From assembly GCA_963786985.1 (NCBI GenBank), contig CAWBBL010000029.1:34809-98808 (forward strand): 64,000 nucleotides of DNA, written 5' to 3'. This DNA comes from Desertimonas sp963786985 (GTDB lineage Bacteria; Actinomycetota; Acidimicrobiia; Acidimicrobiales; Ilumatobacteraceae). Under the pieces are notes generated by a model. The model searched no databases. It was given only the letters and a program-made list of their open reading frames with translations, and had not been told where the DNA came from. Shown here in pieces: positions 1 to 9,500 of this stretch (position 1 is the first letter of the stretch; each line of letters opens with the position of its first letter). Position numbers and translations under genes: made by a program.

Positions 1-887
1 CGCGCGACACCGCTGGTGCTGATCGGTGTCGGTCTCGGCCTCGGCTTCAAGGCAAATGTGTGGAACATCGGCGCAGAAGGGCAGATGATCGTCGGCGGCC
101 TCTGCTCGATCGCCGTGATCGGCTACGTGAACGACCTTCCCGGCGCCGTGCTGATCCCCCTCGGCCTGATCCTTGGGGCGATCGGCGGGGGACTGTGGGG
201 GGCTCTTGCCGGATGGGTGCACGTGCGCTACGGCGTGAACATCGTGATCGCCACGTTGCTGCTCGTGTTCATCGCCGAGCCGTTGGCGACGTGGGCGGTG
301 CGTGACCCGCTCAAGGATCCCGGAGACGTACCTCCCGCAGAGCCGTGTCGTGGGCAACGCAGCACTGCCGGAGTTCGGGTGGATCGGCGTGCACATCGGC
401 GTGGCCCTGGTGCTCGTCGTTGTTCCTGTGGCGGCCTGGCTCGTGTCGTCCACCCGGCTCGGTTTCCTCGATCCGAGCGCACGGCGGCAACGAAACGGCG
501 GTGACGACGAACGAGGTCCGTGCCGGCCGGCTGCCATTGCTGCTGCTGACGCTCGGTGGCGCGCTCGCTGGCATCGCAGGATTCGTCCAGCTTGCCGGGG
601 TGCAGACGAGGTTCGCCACCGGCTCGGCCGCCGGCTTCGGGTTCACCGCGATCATCGTGGCGATCGTCGGCCGCAACAATCCGTTCGGTGTGGTGCTCTC
701 GGCGATCGGACTGTCGGCGATGCTCGTCGGTGCCGAGGCAGCGCAACGAGAGAGCGGACTGCCGGTCAGCCTGATGGACACGATCCAGGCGCTGGTGGTC
801 GTGTTCGTCGTCGTCGGGGATGCGGTCGCGGCCCGCCTCCGCACGAGGCGTACGCACCGGACCGCGGCGCGCTGGCCGACGGAGTGA
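1..887 (+). pseudogene. ABC transporter permease, nucleoside/BMP type (YufP/RnsC-like), frameshifted and 5'-truncated by the window edge
   Basis: The product reads through three frames. Frame 1 to about position 320 holds the permease motif FKANVWNIGAEGQMIVGG and then RDPLKDPGD. Frame 2, about 320-470, holds LPQSRVVGNAALPEFGW and a membrane segment. Frame 3, about 470-887, holds the last helices (LPLLLLTLGGALAGIAGF, FGFTAIIVAIVGRNNP). This order matches the BPD_transp_2 permeases of nucleoside or simple-sugar uptake systems that work with a BMP-type lipoprotein. At least two small indels are needed to restore it, yet the residues on each side stay conserved. That fits sequencing error or very recent decay. 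The beginning lies outside the window. The next gene is its usual partner permease. Confidence 0.75.
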
Positions 888-900
888 CCGGCGTGACGGC

Positions 901-1866
901 GTGATCGGACTGCTCGCCCAGAGCGATGTCGTGACCGTCGCGTTCTGGAGCGCGGTACTGGCGTCTGGCGTCCGCCTTGCGGTGTCGGTCGGCACGGCGG
1001 CGATCGGAGAGATGATCAACGAACGGGCCGGTGTCCTCAACCTCGGTCTGGAGGGCGTCATGCTGCTCGGTGGGTTCGCTGGCTTCGCCGCCTCGTTCGA
1101 GTCGGGTTCGCCGTGGCTCGGACTGGTGTGCGGCCTGCGTTGCCGGGGCGCGTCGTCGGAGCGGGGTTCGCCGCCCTCGTCGTGCTACCTCCGCGTCGAT
1201 CAGGTGGTCGCCGGGCTCGGTCTCACGCTGTTCGGAATCGCCTTCACGGCGTTCCTCAACCGGGAGCTCTACGGCGGAGGATCGAGCCCGCCACGCACAC
1301 CGCGGCCTGGCGAGGTCGATGTTCGTCGCCCTCTCCGACCTGCCCCTGGTCGGCGAGGCGCTGTTTGCTCAGAACGCCGTCGTCTACGTCGCTGATCGCC
1401 GTGGTCGTGGTCGTGCCGTGGTGATGCGACGGAGCTACTGGCGAATCGTCGTCGACGCCGCCGGCGAGGCACCGCACGCCGCCGATGCGGCTGGCCACTC
1501 CGTCACGGTGGTGCGCTTCTGGGCAACCGTCGCGGGAAGCTCGCTCGGGGGCTTCGCCGGGGCCGTGCTGATCGTCGGACAGCTTGGCTTCTTCAACACC
1601 AACATCACCGCTGGACGCGGCTGGATCGCTCTCGCCCTGGTGATCTTCGGGCGGTGGCGTCCCGCTGTGGATCGCCGCCGGAGCGGTGCTTGTTCGGCGC
1701 CCTCGACGCGCTGCAGTTTCGCTTCCAGACGCTCGACAGCTCGGTGCCGTTCGAGTTCTTCATCGCCCTGCCCTTCGTCGTCACGCTGGTCGCCCTGGCC
1801 GCCGGTGGTCGATCCGGCGGCACGCCCTCAGCCCTCGGCCGCCCGTTCGTCCGCAGCACTGACTGA
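901..1866 (+). pseudogene. Second ABC transporter permease of the same system (YufQ/RnsD-like), multiply frameshifted
   Basis: A GTG start at 901 opens a typical second-subunit permease: GEMINERAGVLNLGLEGVML near residue 40, then LRVDQVVAGLGLTLFGIAFT, LSDLPLVGEALFAQNAVVYV, QLGFFNTNITAGRGWIALAL and FGALDALQFRFQ. These blocks fall in different frames. Shifts are needed near 1130, 1150, 1188, 1280, 1390, 1420, 1662 and 1695. The family reading is clear from GLEG and from the FFxxxITAGRGWIALA block known in BMP-type nucleoside permeases. The gene follows the first permease by 13 bp, as expected for one operon. As written it cannot make a working protein. Whether that is biology or base-calling cannot be settled here. 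Confidence 0.75.
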
Positions 1867-1912
1867 ACGATCGGGCAGAGCGACAGGTTGTGCCTCGTCG
1901 TACCCTGATCTC

Positions 1913-2548
1913 ATGCTGTTCCGAAAGGCCCATACCGTGACCGCCGCCGACGCGTTGGCCGGTCGCGCCGAAGCGATGCCCGTGCCGGCGGTGCACACCG
2001 TCCTCGGCACCCCGTTGACACCGCCGTGGCCGGAGGGGATGTCCACTGCGGTGTTCGCTCTCGGTTGCTTCTGGGGCGCCGAGAAGCTGTTCTGGCAGGT
2101 GCCTGGTGTGTACTCGACGGCGGTCGGCTACGCCGGTGGATTCACGCCGAACCCGACCTACGAGGAGGTGTGCAGCGGTCGCACGGGGCACGCCGAGGCG
2201 GTTCTCGTGGTGTTCGACCCGCAGATCGTCGACTACGACCAGCTGCTCAAGCTGTTCTGGGAGGACCACGACCCCACCCAGGGCATGCGTCAAGGCAACG
2301 ACGTCGGAACGCAGTACCGCAGCGCCGTCTACTTCACCGAGACGGGTCAACGCGAGCGCGCCGAGGCGAGCCGGGCGGCGATGGCCGGGGCACTCACCGA
2401 CGCCGGATACGGCGAGATCACCACCGAGTTCGCCGAGCTCACCGACTTCTATTACGCCGAGGCCTACCACCAGCAGTACCTCGACAAGAATCCCAACGGC
2501 TACTGCCCACTCCACGCCACTGGCGTTTCGTGTCGGGTCCCCGGCTGA
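1913..2548 (+). CDS. msrA: Peptide methionine sulfoxide reductase MsrA, long form
   Basis: A 211-residue protein that reduces methionine-S-sulfoxide in proteins, using thioredoxin as electron donor. The catalytic motif GCFWG lies near residues 50-54. VPGVYSTAVGYAGG and GNDVGTQYRSAVY are the conserved substrate-pocket blocks. The C-terminus YCPLHATGVSC carries candidate recycling cysteines. The 40-residue N-terminal arm (LFRKAHTVTAADALAGR) and the length match the E. coli-type long MsrA. ATG 1913 is chosen because that arm begins there. The gene stands alone 46 bp behind the broken permeases and is oriented like them; a functional link is not evident. Confidence 0.95.
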   Translation: MLFRKAHTVTAADALAGRAEAMPVPAVHTVLGTPLTPPWPEGMSTAVFALGCFWGAEKLFWQVPGVYSTAVGYAGGFTPNPTYEEVCSGRTGHAEAVLVVFDPQIVDYDQLLKLFWEDHDPTQGMRQGNDVGTQYRSAVYFTETGQRERAEASRAAMAGALTDAGYGEITTEFAELTDFYYAEAYHQQYLDKNPNGYCPLHATGVSCRVPG

Positions 2549-2589
2549 CCCGAGGAACTCGTCGACGTTCGGGGATACCGTGCCTGACC

Positions 2590-2982
2590 ATGACACAGGA
2601 CGACAGCGCCAAGTTCCTCGACAAGGTCAAAGACGTCGCCAGCGACGTCGCCGAGAAGGCCAAGGAGGTCTTCGACCACGCCAAGGAGACGTTCGGCGGC
2701 CATGCCGATAAGGCCAAGGACGTCGCCGGCGACGCTGTGGACAAGGCCGGCGATGTCGCCGGCGACGCTGTGGACAAGGCCAAGGACGTCGCCGGTGATG
2801 CCGCCGACACCGCCAAGGACGTCGCCGGCACCGTCACCGACAAGGCCGGTGACGCCTACGACGCGGCGAAGGACAAGGCCGGCGACGTCGTCGACACGGT
2901 CAAGGACAAGGTCGGCGACGCTGGCGACGAAGCAGCCGATGCCGTCGCTGACGCCAAGGACTCGGCCGACGGCACGAAGTAG
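2590..2982 (+). CDS. Small LEA-like/apolipoprotein-like 11-mer repeat protein
   Basis: A 130-residue, very hydrophilic protein of Asp, Lys, Ala, Val and Gly with no signal peptide or membrane segment. From about residue 39 it consists of near-exact 11-residue repeats such as DKAKDVAGDAV, DKAGDVAGDAV and DTAKDVAGTVT. The 11-residue period and charge pattern are those of group 3 LEA and related stress proteins, which form amphipathic helices on drying or at membranes. The role is inferred from this pattern only. It follows msrA by 41 bp, so both may belong to a stress-related unit. ATG 2590 is the first start that gives the uninterrupted repeat frame. Confidence 0.75.
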   Translation: MTQDDSAKFLDKVKDVASDVAEKAKEVFDHAKETFGGHADKAKDVAGDAVDKAGDVAGDAVDKAKDVAGDAADTAKDVAGTVTDKAGDAYDAAKDKAGDVVDTVKDKVGDAGDEAADAVADAKDSADGTK

Positions 2983-3000
2983 CGGAACTCACTGAGCCCG

Positions 3001-4896
3001 TCACGCGGTGGCGGCGACGGTGGAGGAGGCGACGAGATCGAACAAGCCTCCAGCCCGGAGCTGCGCCGCGTACAGACCACCGCGCCTGACGAGTTCGTCA
3101 TGGGCGCCGACTTCGACAACGTGTCCGGCATCGAGGACGGCGATGCGATCGGCGTTGCGGACCGTTGACAGACGGTGGGCGATGATGATCGCCGTGCGCC
3201 CTTCGAGCGCCGTCTCCAAGGCGGCCTGAACCTGCGCTTCGTTCTCGTTGTCGAGATGGCTCGTCGCCTCGTCGAGGATCATCACCTCGGGGTCCTTGAG
3301 CAGCAGCCGGGCGATGGCAATGCGTTGCTTCTCGCCGCCGGACAGGCGGTAGCCGCGCTCGCCGACCACGGTGTCGTAGCCGTCGGCGAGGCTGGCGATC
3401 GTGTCGTGGATCCGCGCCGCCCTGGCCGCGGCGACGACCTCGGCGTCGGTGGCGTCGGGCCTGGCGTAGCGCAGGTTGTCGCCGATCGACACGTGGAACA
3501 GGTGCGGGTCCTGGCTGACCATGCCGATCGACTGGCGCAACGACGACATCGTGAGCTCACGGACGTCGTGCCCGTCCACGAGCACCGTGCCGGACGTGAC
3601 GTCGTAGAGCCGCGGGATCAGGGCGACCAGCGTCGACTTGCCGGCCCCCGACGCCCCGACGAGGGCGAGGGTCTCGCCGGCGGCGATGTCGAGGTCGATG
3701 CCGTCGAGCACGTCGCGGTCCGGGTCGGTGTCGGGCGTGCGCTGCTCGAGCGACGGCACGGACGTGGCCGCGGCGGGTGGGTAGCGAAAGCGGACGGCGT
3801 CGAACGTGATCCGTCGCCCGGGCCGCGCAGCGCTTGGGAGATCGACGGCGCCCGGCCGCTCGACGATCGCCTCCGGTGCGTCGAGCACCTCGAAGACCCG
3901 CTCGAAGCTGACCATCGACGTCATCAGGTCGACCCGGGCGTTGGTCAACGCCGTCAACGGTGTGTAGACGCGGGTGACCAGCGCGGCGAGGGCGACGAGG
4001 GTTCCGGTTGTGATGCTCCCGGACACGACGAGCTGGCCACCGACGCCGTAGATGGCCACCGCGGCGATCGCCGCGACGAGGGCGAGGGCGACGAAGAAGA
4101 CCCGCCCATACAGAGCCTGGCGGATGCCGGCGTCGCGCACCGCACCGGCGTCGCGTTGGAACGAGGCCAGCTCGCGACGGTCGTCACCGAACAGCTTGAC
4201 GAGGAGCGCGCCGGCGACGTTGAAACGTTCCGTCATCTGCGTGTTCATCGCCGCGTTGTGCTGCATCTGCTGGCGCGAGATGTCCTGCAGCCGACGACCG
4301 ACCCGGCGAGCCGGGATCACGAACAGCGGTAGCACGATGAGGGCGAGCAGGGTCAACCGCCAGTCGAGGATGAGCATGGCGACCAGCGAGGTGACCAGGA
4401 CCACGACGTTGCTGACGACGCTGCCGAGGGTGTTGGTCACGGCGGTCTGGGCGCCGACGACATCGTTGCTGAGTCGCGACGTGATCGCCCCCGTCGGTGT
4501 ACGGGTGAAGAACGCGATCGGCATGCGGATCACCCTGGTGAACAGCGCCGAGCGCAGGTCGAAGATCAACGACTCGCCGACGTAGGCGCTGCACACGCGT
4601 TGCACGACGTTCAGCCCGGCGTCGGCAACGGCTGCGGCGACACCGAGCGCGGCGAGCCAGGTGATCATCGTCCGGTCGGCGTTGGGGATTGCCGTGTCGA
4701 TGATCGACCTGACGATGAGCGGCGGGACGATGGCCACGAGGGCGGCGGCGAGGATGACCAGCAGGTACACGGCAAGCACCCGGCGGTACGGCCGGGCGAA
4801 GGACCAGATCCGCCGTACCGTCGGGCGCGACAACGTCATCCCCTCGACCGCCGAGGCGTCCCCCGGCATCAGTCCGTGGCGACCGATCAACCGCAC
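3001..4896 (-). CDS. ABC exporter, fused membrane and ATPase domains
   Basis: A 631-residue half-transporter. Residues about 25-330 hold six predicted membrane helices of the type I exporter fold. Residues about 370-610 hold the ATPase: Walker A GASGAGKST near 411, Q-loop VSQDP, signature LSGGEKQ near 517, Walker B VMILDEATS near 537 and the H-loop in IIAHRLS near 569. It should act as a dimer that expels lipids, drugs or peptides; the substrate cannot be read. An insert of about 20 residues (near SVPSLEQRTPDTDPD) lies between early strands of the ATPase. The start could also be Met10 or Met20, since the first 20 residues precede recognisable family sequence. The gene diverges from the hydrolase gene at 4957. 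Confidence 0.93.
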   Translation of the reverse strand: MRLIGRHGLMPGDASAVEGMTLSRPTVRRIWSFARPYRRVLAVYLLVILAAALVAIVPPLIVRSIIDTAIPNADRTMITWLAALGVAAAVADAGLNVVQRVCSAYVGESLIFDLRSALFTRVIRMPIAFFTRTPTGAITSRLSNDVVGAQTAVTNTLGSVVSNVVVLVTSLVAMLILDWRLTLLALIVLPLFVIPARRVGRRLQDISRQQMQHNAAMNTQMTERFNVAGALLVKLFGDDRRELASFQRDAGAVRDAGIRQALYGRVFFVALALVAAIAAVAIYGVGGQLVVSGSITTGTLVALAALVTRVYTPLTALTNARVDLMTSMVSFERVFEVLDAPEAIVERPGAVDLPSAARPGRRITFDAVRFRYPPAAATSVPSLEQRTPDTDPDRDVLDGIDLDIAAGETLALVGASGAGKSTLVALIPRLYDVTSGTVLVDGHDVRELTMSSLRQSIGMVSQDPHLFHVSIGDNLRYARPDATDAEVVAAARAARIHDTIASLADGYDTVVGERGYRLSGGEKQRIAIARLLLKDPEVMILDEATSHLDNENEAQVQAALETALEGRTAIIIAHRLSTVRNADRIAVLDAGHVVEVGAHDELVRRGGLYAAQLRAGGLFDLVASSTVAATA

Positions 4897-4956
4897 AGGA
4901 TCAGGCTAAGAGGGCGTGAAGGGTGACCGTCACAGGGCGCCTCTAGTATCCCGCCC
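4897..4956. promoter_or_regulatory. Divergent promoter region between ABC exporter and secreted hydrolase
   Basis: These 60 bases separate two divergent genes, so they must hold both promoters. An 11-bp inverted repeat, GTGACCGTCAC, at 4923-4933 is the only clear symmetry. I see no convincing -10/-35 pair. Confidence 0.35.
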
Positions 4957-6564
4957 ATGATTCGTGCCCCTCGCGCTCTCGGACTCGTCGCCCTCCTCGT
5001 CGCCGGGCTCTCCGTTTCCGTCGGCGCCAGCGCCGCCGGGACGACGAGTTCGGACACCACCGAGCCGACCGACAGCACCGAGGTCGTCGAGACCACCGAG
5101 GTCGTCGACACCACCGAGGCACCGGACACCACCGAGGTCGTGGAGACCACCGAGATCGTCGAGTCGACCGAGGTACCGGCGACGTCCGCGCCGCCGTTCG
5201 AGCCCGAGCCGATCGAGTGGACGTCGATCGGTGACGGCCTCGAGGAGGGCCGGCTCGAGGTTCCGATCGACTATGCCGATCCCGATGGCGACACGTTCAG
5301 CCTGTACCTCGTCCGCCATCTCGCCGACGATCCCGATGCGCGGATCGGATCGCTGCTCGTCAACCCCGGTGGACCAGGCTTCGGTGGAACGATCCTCGCC
5401 GAGTCGGCCGAGTTCATCTACAGCCCGGACCTCCTCGACAACTTCGACATCGTCGCCTGGGATCCCCGGGGAACGGGCGCGAGCGAGCCGGCCATCGACT
5501 GCATCGACAACTACGACGAGTACTACGCCGGAACCGACATCACCCCCGACGACGACGCCGAGCGCCAGCAGATCATCGACGTCGCCGAATCCTTCGCCGA
5601 GCAATGCGTCGAACGCAACGAGGCCTTCATCGAGTTCGTCGGCACCAACAACTCCGCACGCGACATGGACACGATCCGCCGCGCCCTCGGCGAGGACGAG
5701 ATCAGCTACTTCGGGTTCAGCTACGGATCGGAGCTCGGTGGCACGTGGGCGACCCTGTTCCCTGAGACCGTGCGCGCCGCTGTCCTCGACGGCGCCCGCG
5801 ATCCCAACGCCGACGAAGTGGACGGGTCGAAGCAGCAGGCGGCTGGTTTCGAGGCGACGTTGACGACGTTCCTCGCCGAGTGCAGCGCCAATCCCGATTG
5901 CGCGTTCCACAACGACGGCGACGCCGAAGGCGCCTTCGACCAGCTGATGTCGAAGATCGACGACAAGCCGTTGCCGACCCAACCCGGGCGTCCGCTACTC
6001 ACTCGGGGAGTTGCCCTGCAGGGAGTTGCCGAGGCGATGTACACGGACCAGCTGTGGGAGCCACTCGAGCAAGCGTTGGCCACCGCCTCGCAGGGCGACG
6101 GCTCCGGGCTGCTCGCCCTCTATGACTCGTACTACCAGCGTCAGTCCGACGGCACGTGGGACGATTCGCTGGAGGCGTTCCAGACGATCCACTGCATGGA
6201 TGCCGAGGAGCGCCTGACGGTCGAGGAGGAAGACGCCTTGTCGCCGCAGTTCAACGAGATCGCCCCACGGTTCTCCCCAGGGACCTCGGGCAGCTACTTC
6301 TGCACGTTCTTCCCCGAGTCGATCGACCCGCGCGTCGAGATCACGGGAGCCGGTGCCGGACCGATCGTCGTCTGTGGCGCGACCGGTGACGCGGCCACGC
6401 CGCTGGAGAGCACCCGGGCCATGGCCGAGTCACTGGAGGACGGACGGCTGATCATCATCGATGCCGACCAGCACACGTGCTACGGAACCGATCCCTGCGC
6501 CGACGAGCTCATCGACGACTACCTCGTCAACCTCAACGCCCCACCGCCAGTCACGGAGTGCTGA
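4957..6564 (+). CDS. Secreted alpha/beta hydrolase, tripeptidyl-aminopeptidase (SlpD/TAP) type
   Basis: A 535-residue exported hydrolase. Residues 1-27 form a signal peptide ending in ASA. Residues about 30-72 are a low-complexity Thr/Glu/Val linker with repeats of EVVETTE. The catalytic domain begins near 85: oxyanion block NPGGPGFGG, nucleophile Ser255 in GFSYGSELG, acid Asp478 in GATGDAATP and His506 in DQHTCYG. The C-terminal part around the Asp and His matches the TAP-like C-terminal domain of actinobacterial proline/tripeptidyl aminopeptidases. Two C-terminal Cys may pair. Likely role is trimming peptides outside the cell, but esterase activity cannot be excluded. It converges with the subtilase gene with 12 bp between stops. 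Confidence 0.9.
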   Translation: MIRAPRALGLVALLVAGLSVSVGASAAGTTSSDTTEPTDSTEVVETTEVVDTTEAPDTTEVVETTEIVESTEVPATSAPPFEPEPIEWTSIGDGLEEGRLEVPIDYADPDGDTFSLYLVRHLADDPDARIGSLLVNPGGPGFGGTILAESAEFIYSPDLLDNFDIVAWDPRGTGASEPAIDCIDNYDEYYAGTDITPDDDAERQQIIDVAESFAEQCVERNEAFIEFVGTNNSARDMDTIRRALGEDEISYFGFSYGSELGGTWATLFPETVRAAVLDGARDPNADEVDGSKQQAAGFEATLTTFLAECSANPDCAFHNDGDAEGAFDQLMSKIDDKPLPTQPGRPLLTRGVALQGVAEAMYTDQLWEPLEQALATASQGDGSGLLALYDSYYQRQSDGTWDDSLEAFQTIHCMDAEERLTVEEEDALSPQFNEIAPRFSPGTSGSYFCTFFPESIDPRVEITGAGAGPIVVCGATGDAATPLESTRAMAESLEDGRLIIIDADQHTCYGTDPCADELIDDYLVNLNAPPPVTEC

Positions 6565-6576
6565 CTCCCACCACGG

Positions 6577-9500
6577 TCAGCCGACGCGGACGGAACGCGT
6601 CGTCGTGCGGGCGAAGCGATTGCCGCTGAGCGTCGTGCCCTGCACGGTGACCTTGGCAGTCACGCTGCCCGGGTGCGCGGACCCGGGGTGTGTGGCAACG
6701 AGCGTGGTCGGTCCGAGCGCCAAGAAGGCGGCGAGGGCCGAGCTCGAGAGACGGGCGAGGCCGCGGCGGTTGATGACACCGCGGTCGATGACGATCGACG
6801 CCTCCTCGGTGCCGAGCGCCAGCCCGCCACCTGCACCTGGCGTCACGGCGGGGCTGCCGCCCCCACCAGGCGTCACGACGAGGCCGCCGCCGGCGCCAGG
6901 CGTGAGGACGACTCCGCTGCCACCACCCGGCGCGACGACGACGCCCCCGCCGCCACCGGGAGTGACGACGACGCCCCCACCGCCACCAGGTGTGACGACG
7001 GAACCGCCAGAACTGGCCGGACGCTTCAGCGGCGAGCAGACCGTCTCATGGGAGATGGCTGTCCGGCCTTCCTTGCCCAACGAGATGCTGATCGCCAGTG
7101 CTTCCCGGAGGTGTTCAGGAATCGCGTCTCGGCGGATGGCAGTGAGCGGTCGGAGTGTCCTGAGTCGCCGATGGAAGTCGGTCACCAACTTCGGCGGCGA
7201 TGACGTCGGCGTGGTCACGCAGACGGTACCGATCAGGTCGGTCACACCTCGTGAGCCGTCCCACACGTTGACGGTGACATCGAGCGCCGAGCCCCGCAGC
7301 GGGCGTCGGGGGCCGATCGTCGTCTCGATGCGAATCGGCGAGCGGACGAACACACCAACCGAGTAGGTGGTGTGGGTGGTCCGCGCCGTCGACACCTCGA
7401 CCCACCACTGCCCGGGCAGCGGGTCGTCGACGCGGAACGCCACGTAGCCGTGGCCCTCGCGGCGGTGCACAGAAGGTTCGAACGGGTGCAGGACCTTGTT
7501 GTTGGGCATCCGCAGCCGCACGTTCATGTCGGCACGCTTCGTGGGATCGCGAGGTGACCAGGCGAGCGATGAGTCCGCCCAGTTGATGAGGAACGTCGCC
7601 TCGGTGGCGTCGGCCTCGATCAATGCCCCGACTCTGCTGGCCGATGCCGTGTGCTGCTCGTTGACCACCAAGCCATCGCCGGTCACCTGCTCACGGATCA
7701 CGTTGACGATGAGGAACAGGTCGTCGATCGTCGGCATGTACAGGTACTGGCCGTCGGTGCTGGCGGCGAGGTCCTCGAGCAAGGTCTGATCGGAGAGCGG
7801 ACCCATCGCGCACGAATAGATCGCCACGTCGGCCGGCAGTCCTCCGGCGACCGTGCGGGCGTCGGGCGTGCCGTTGTCGAATCCGTCCGACAGCAGGACA
7901 ACCGCCTTGCGTCCAGTCGTCGTCGGCAACATCGCCGCGGCCCGCTGTAGACCCGGGCCCATCATCGTCGACCCGCCGAAGCTGAGGCCGTCGATCGCTG
8001 CCTTGGCGGCGTCGCGGTCGGCTTGGGTGGCGATGGTGCGCAGCGACGGTGGCGTGCTCGCCGGGAAATCGTCGGTGGCCGTCGACCCGAAGCTCGCCAC
8101 ACCGATTGCGTCATCGATCGCCATCAGGTCGGAGAAGCTGCGCGCCGAGGTCCGGGTGACATCGACGTAGCCGGCCCCGACCATCGACCCGGACCTGTCG
8201 ATGGCGAGGGCCACGTTGATCGGCTGGGCACCAGGCACTTCGGCGTTGTCGAGGACCAGCGCGAAGTCCTGCCACGGCGCGGCGGCCGAGAACGGCGGGC
8301 GGGCGTCGGCCCGCAAGGCACCGGCGATCACCGTGACCTCGTAGACGCCGTTCGGATTGGCGACGTACACGCACTCGGTGTTGTTCAGCGTGTCGAAGGC
8401 ACCGCCCGTGGATGAGAACCCGTTGGTGAACACGTTGCCGCGGAAGACGTCGCCCGTGGCCGTCTCGGTGACCTCGAGGTCGAGGTCGTTCTGCAGCGCC
8501 GGGTTGGCACCGGCGGCGCCCGGGGCGTCGGTCCACGACAGGGTGATCCGCAGTGGCCGGGCGGGGTCGACGGCGGCAACCCGGATTGTCCACTCCTGGC
8601 CATTGGTGTTGAAGCCGAGGCGCTCGTCGATGACGATCCGTGGGCCGCGATCAGAGTCCGGGGCGGTGAGGAACAGGTTGTCGAAACTGACCCGTCCCCA
8701 TCCCTGGTCGCTGTTCGGGACGTTGGCCACCGGGTTGGGGTCGAGCGCCGAGAGCCCGACGTTGTTCGGTCCGGTGGCGAATGGTTGGCCACCGGTGGTG
8801 GTCCGCACGGTGATCGTGTCGGTGGCGACGGTGTACGCCCAGTCGCCAGGGTTGGTGATCGCCGCGACGTTGGCCACACGGTTCAAGGTCGTCCACACTC
8901 CGGTGCGCGAAGTTCTGCTCCGCCAGCGCGTGGGGTTGATTCCCATGCCGGCCAGCGTGAAGTTCGGGCCTGCTGCCGTCCACGCGAAGAACAGCCGTCG
9001 CCAGTTCGGACCTCCGACAAGGTCTTCAGCCGTGTTCACGAGGAGGGCTTTGACGAGGGCAGCCGACGGCATCTGTCCCGTACGGTTGTTCCACCACTCG
9101 ACCAGCAGCGCGCTGAGGCCGGACACGTGGGGAGCCGCCATCGAGGTGCCGGTCATCACCGTGTGCTGGTTGTGGGCGGTACCGCCGGCATCGACGTACG
9201 CCGGGCGATTGGGCTGCACCCCTGCGGTCGTGGTGTTGGCATCGACCGACGAGCGAGCCGCGACGATGTCGGTCCCCGGGGCCACGACGTGGGGCAGCAT
9301 CCGGTTGTCGACCGCCGGTCCGCGGCTCGACGAGGGCGAGATGCCGCGGACGTCGTCGGCAACGAACAGCTCACCCGGGCGGGCGTTGAGCGAGTTGCCG
9401 ACCACGATCGCGTTCTTGCACTCGTGGGGCATCGTGATCGACTGGGCGAAACCTCCGTTGTTGCCGGCGGAGAAGACCACGACGATGCGTTCATGCTCGG

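Noticed and set aside
6823..7008. Regular 30-bp repeats that could look like a CRISPR array
   Set aside because: The units are contiguous without unique spacers and lie in frame inside the protease gene, encoding Gly-rich decapeptides.
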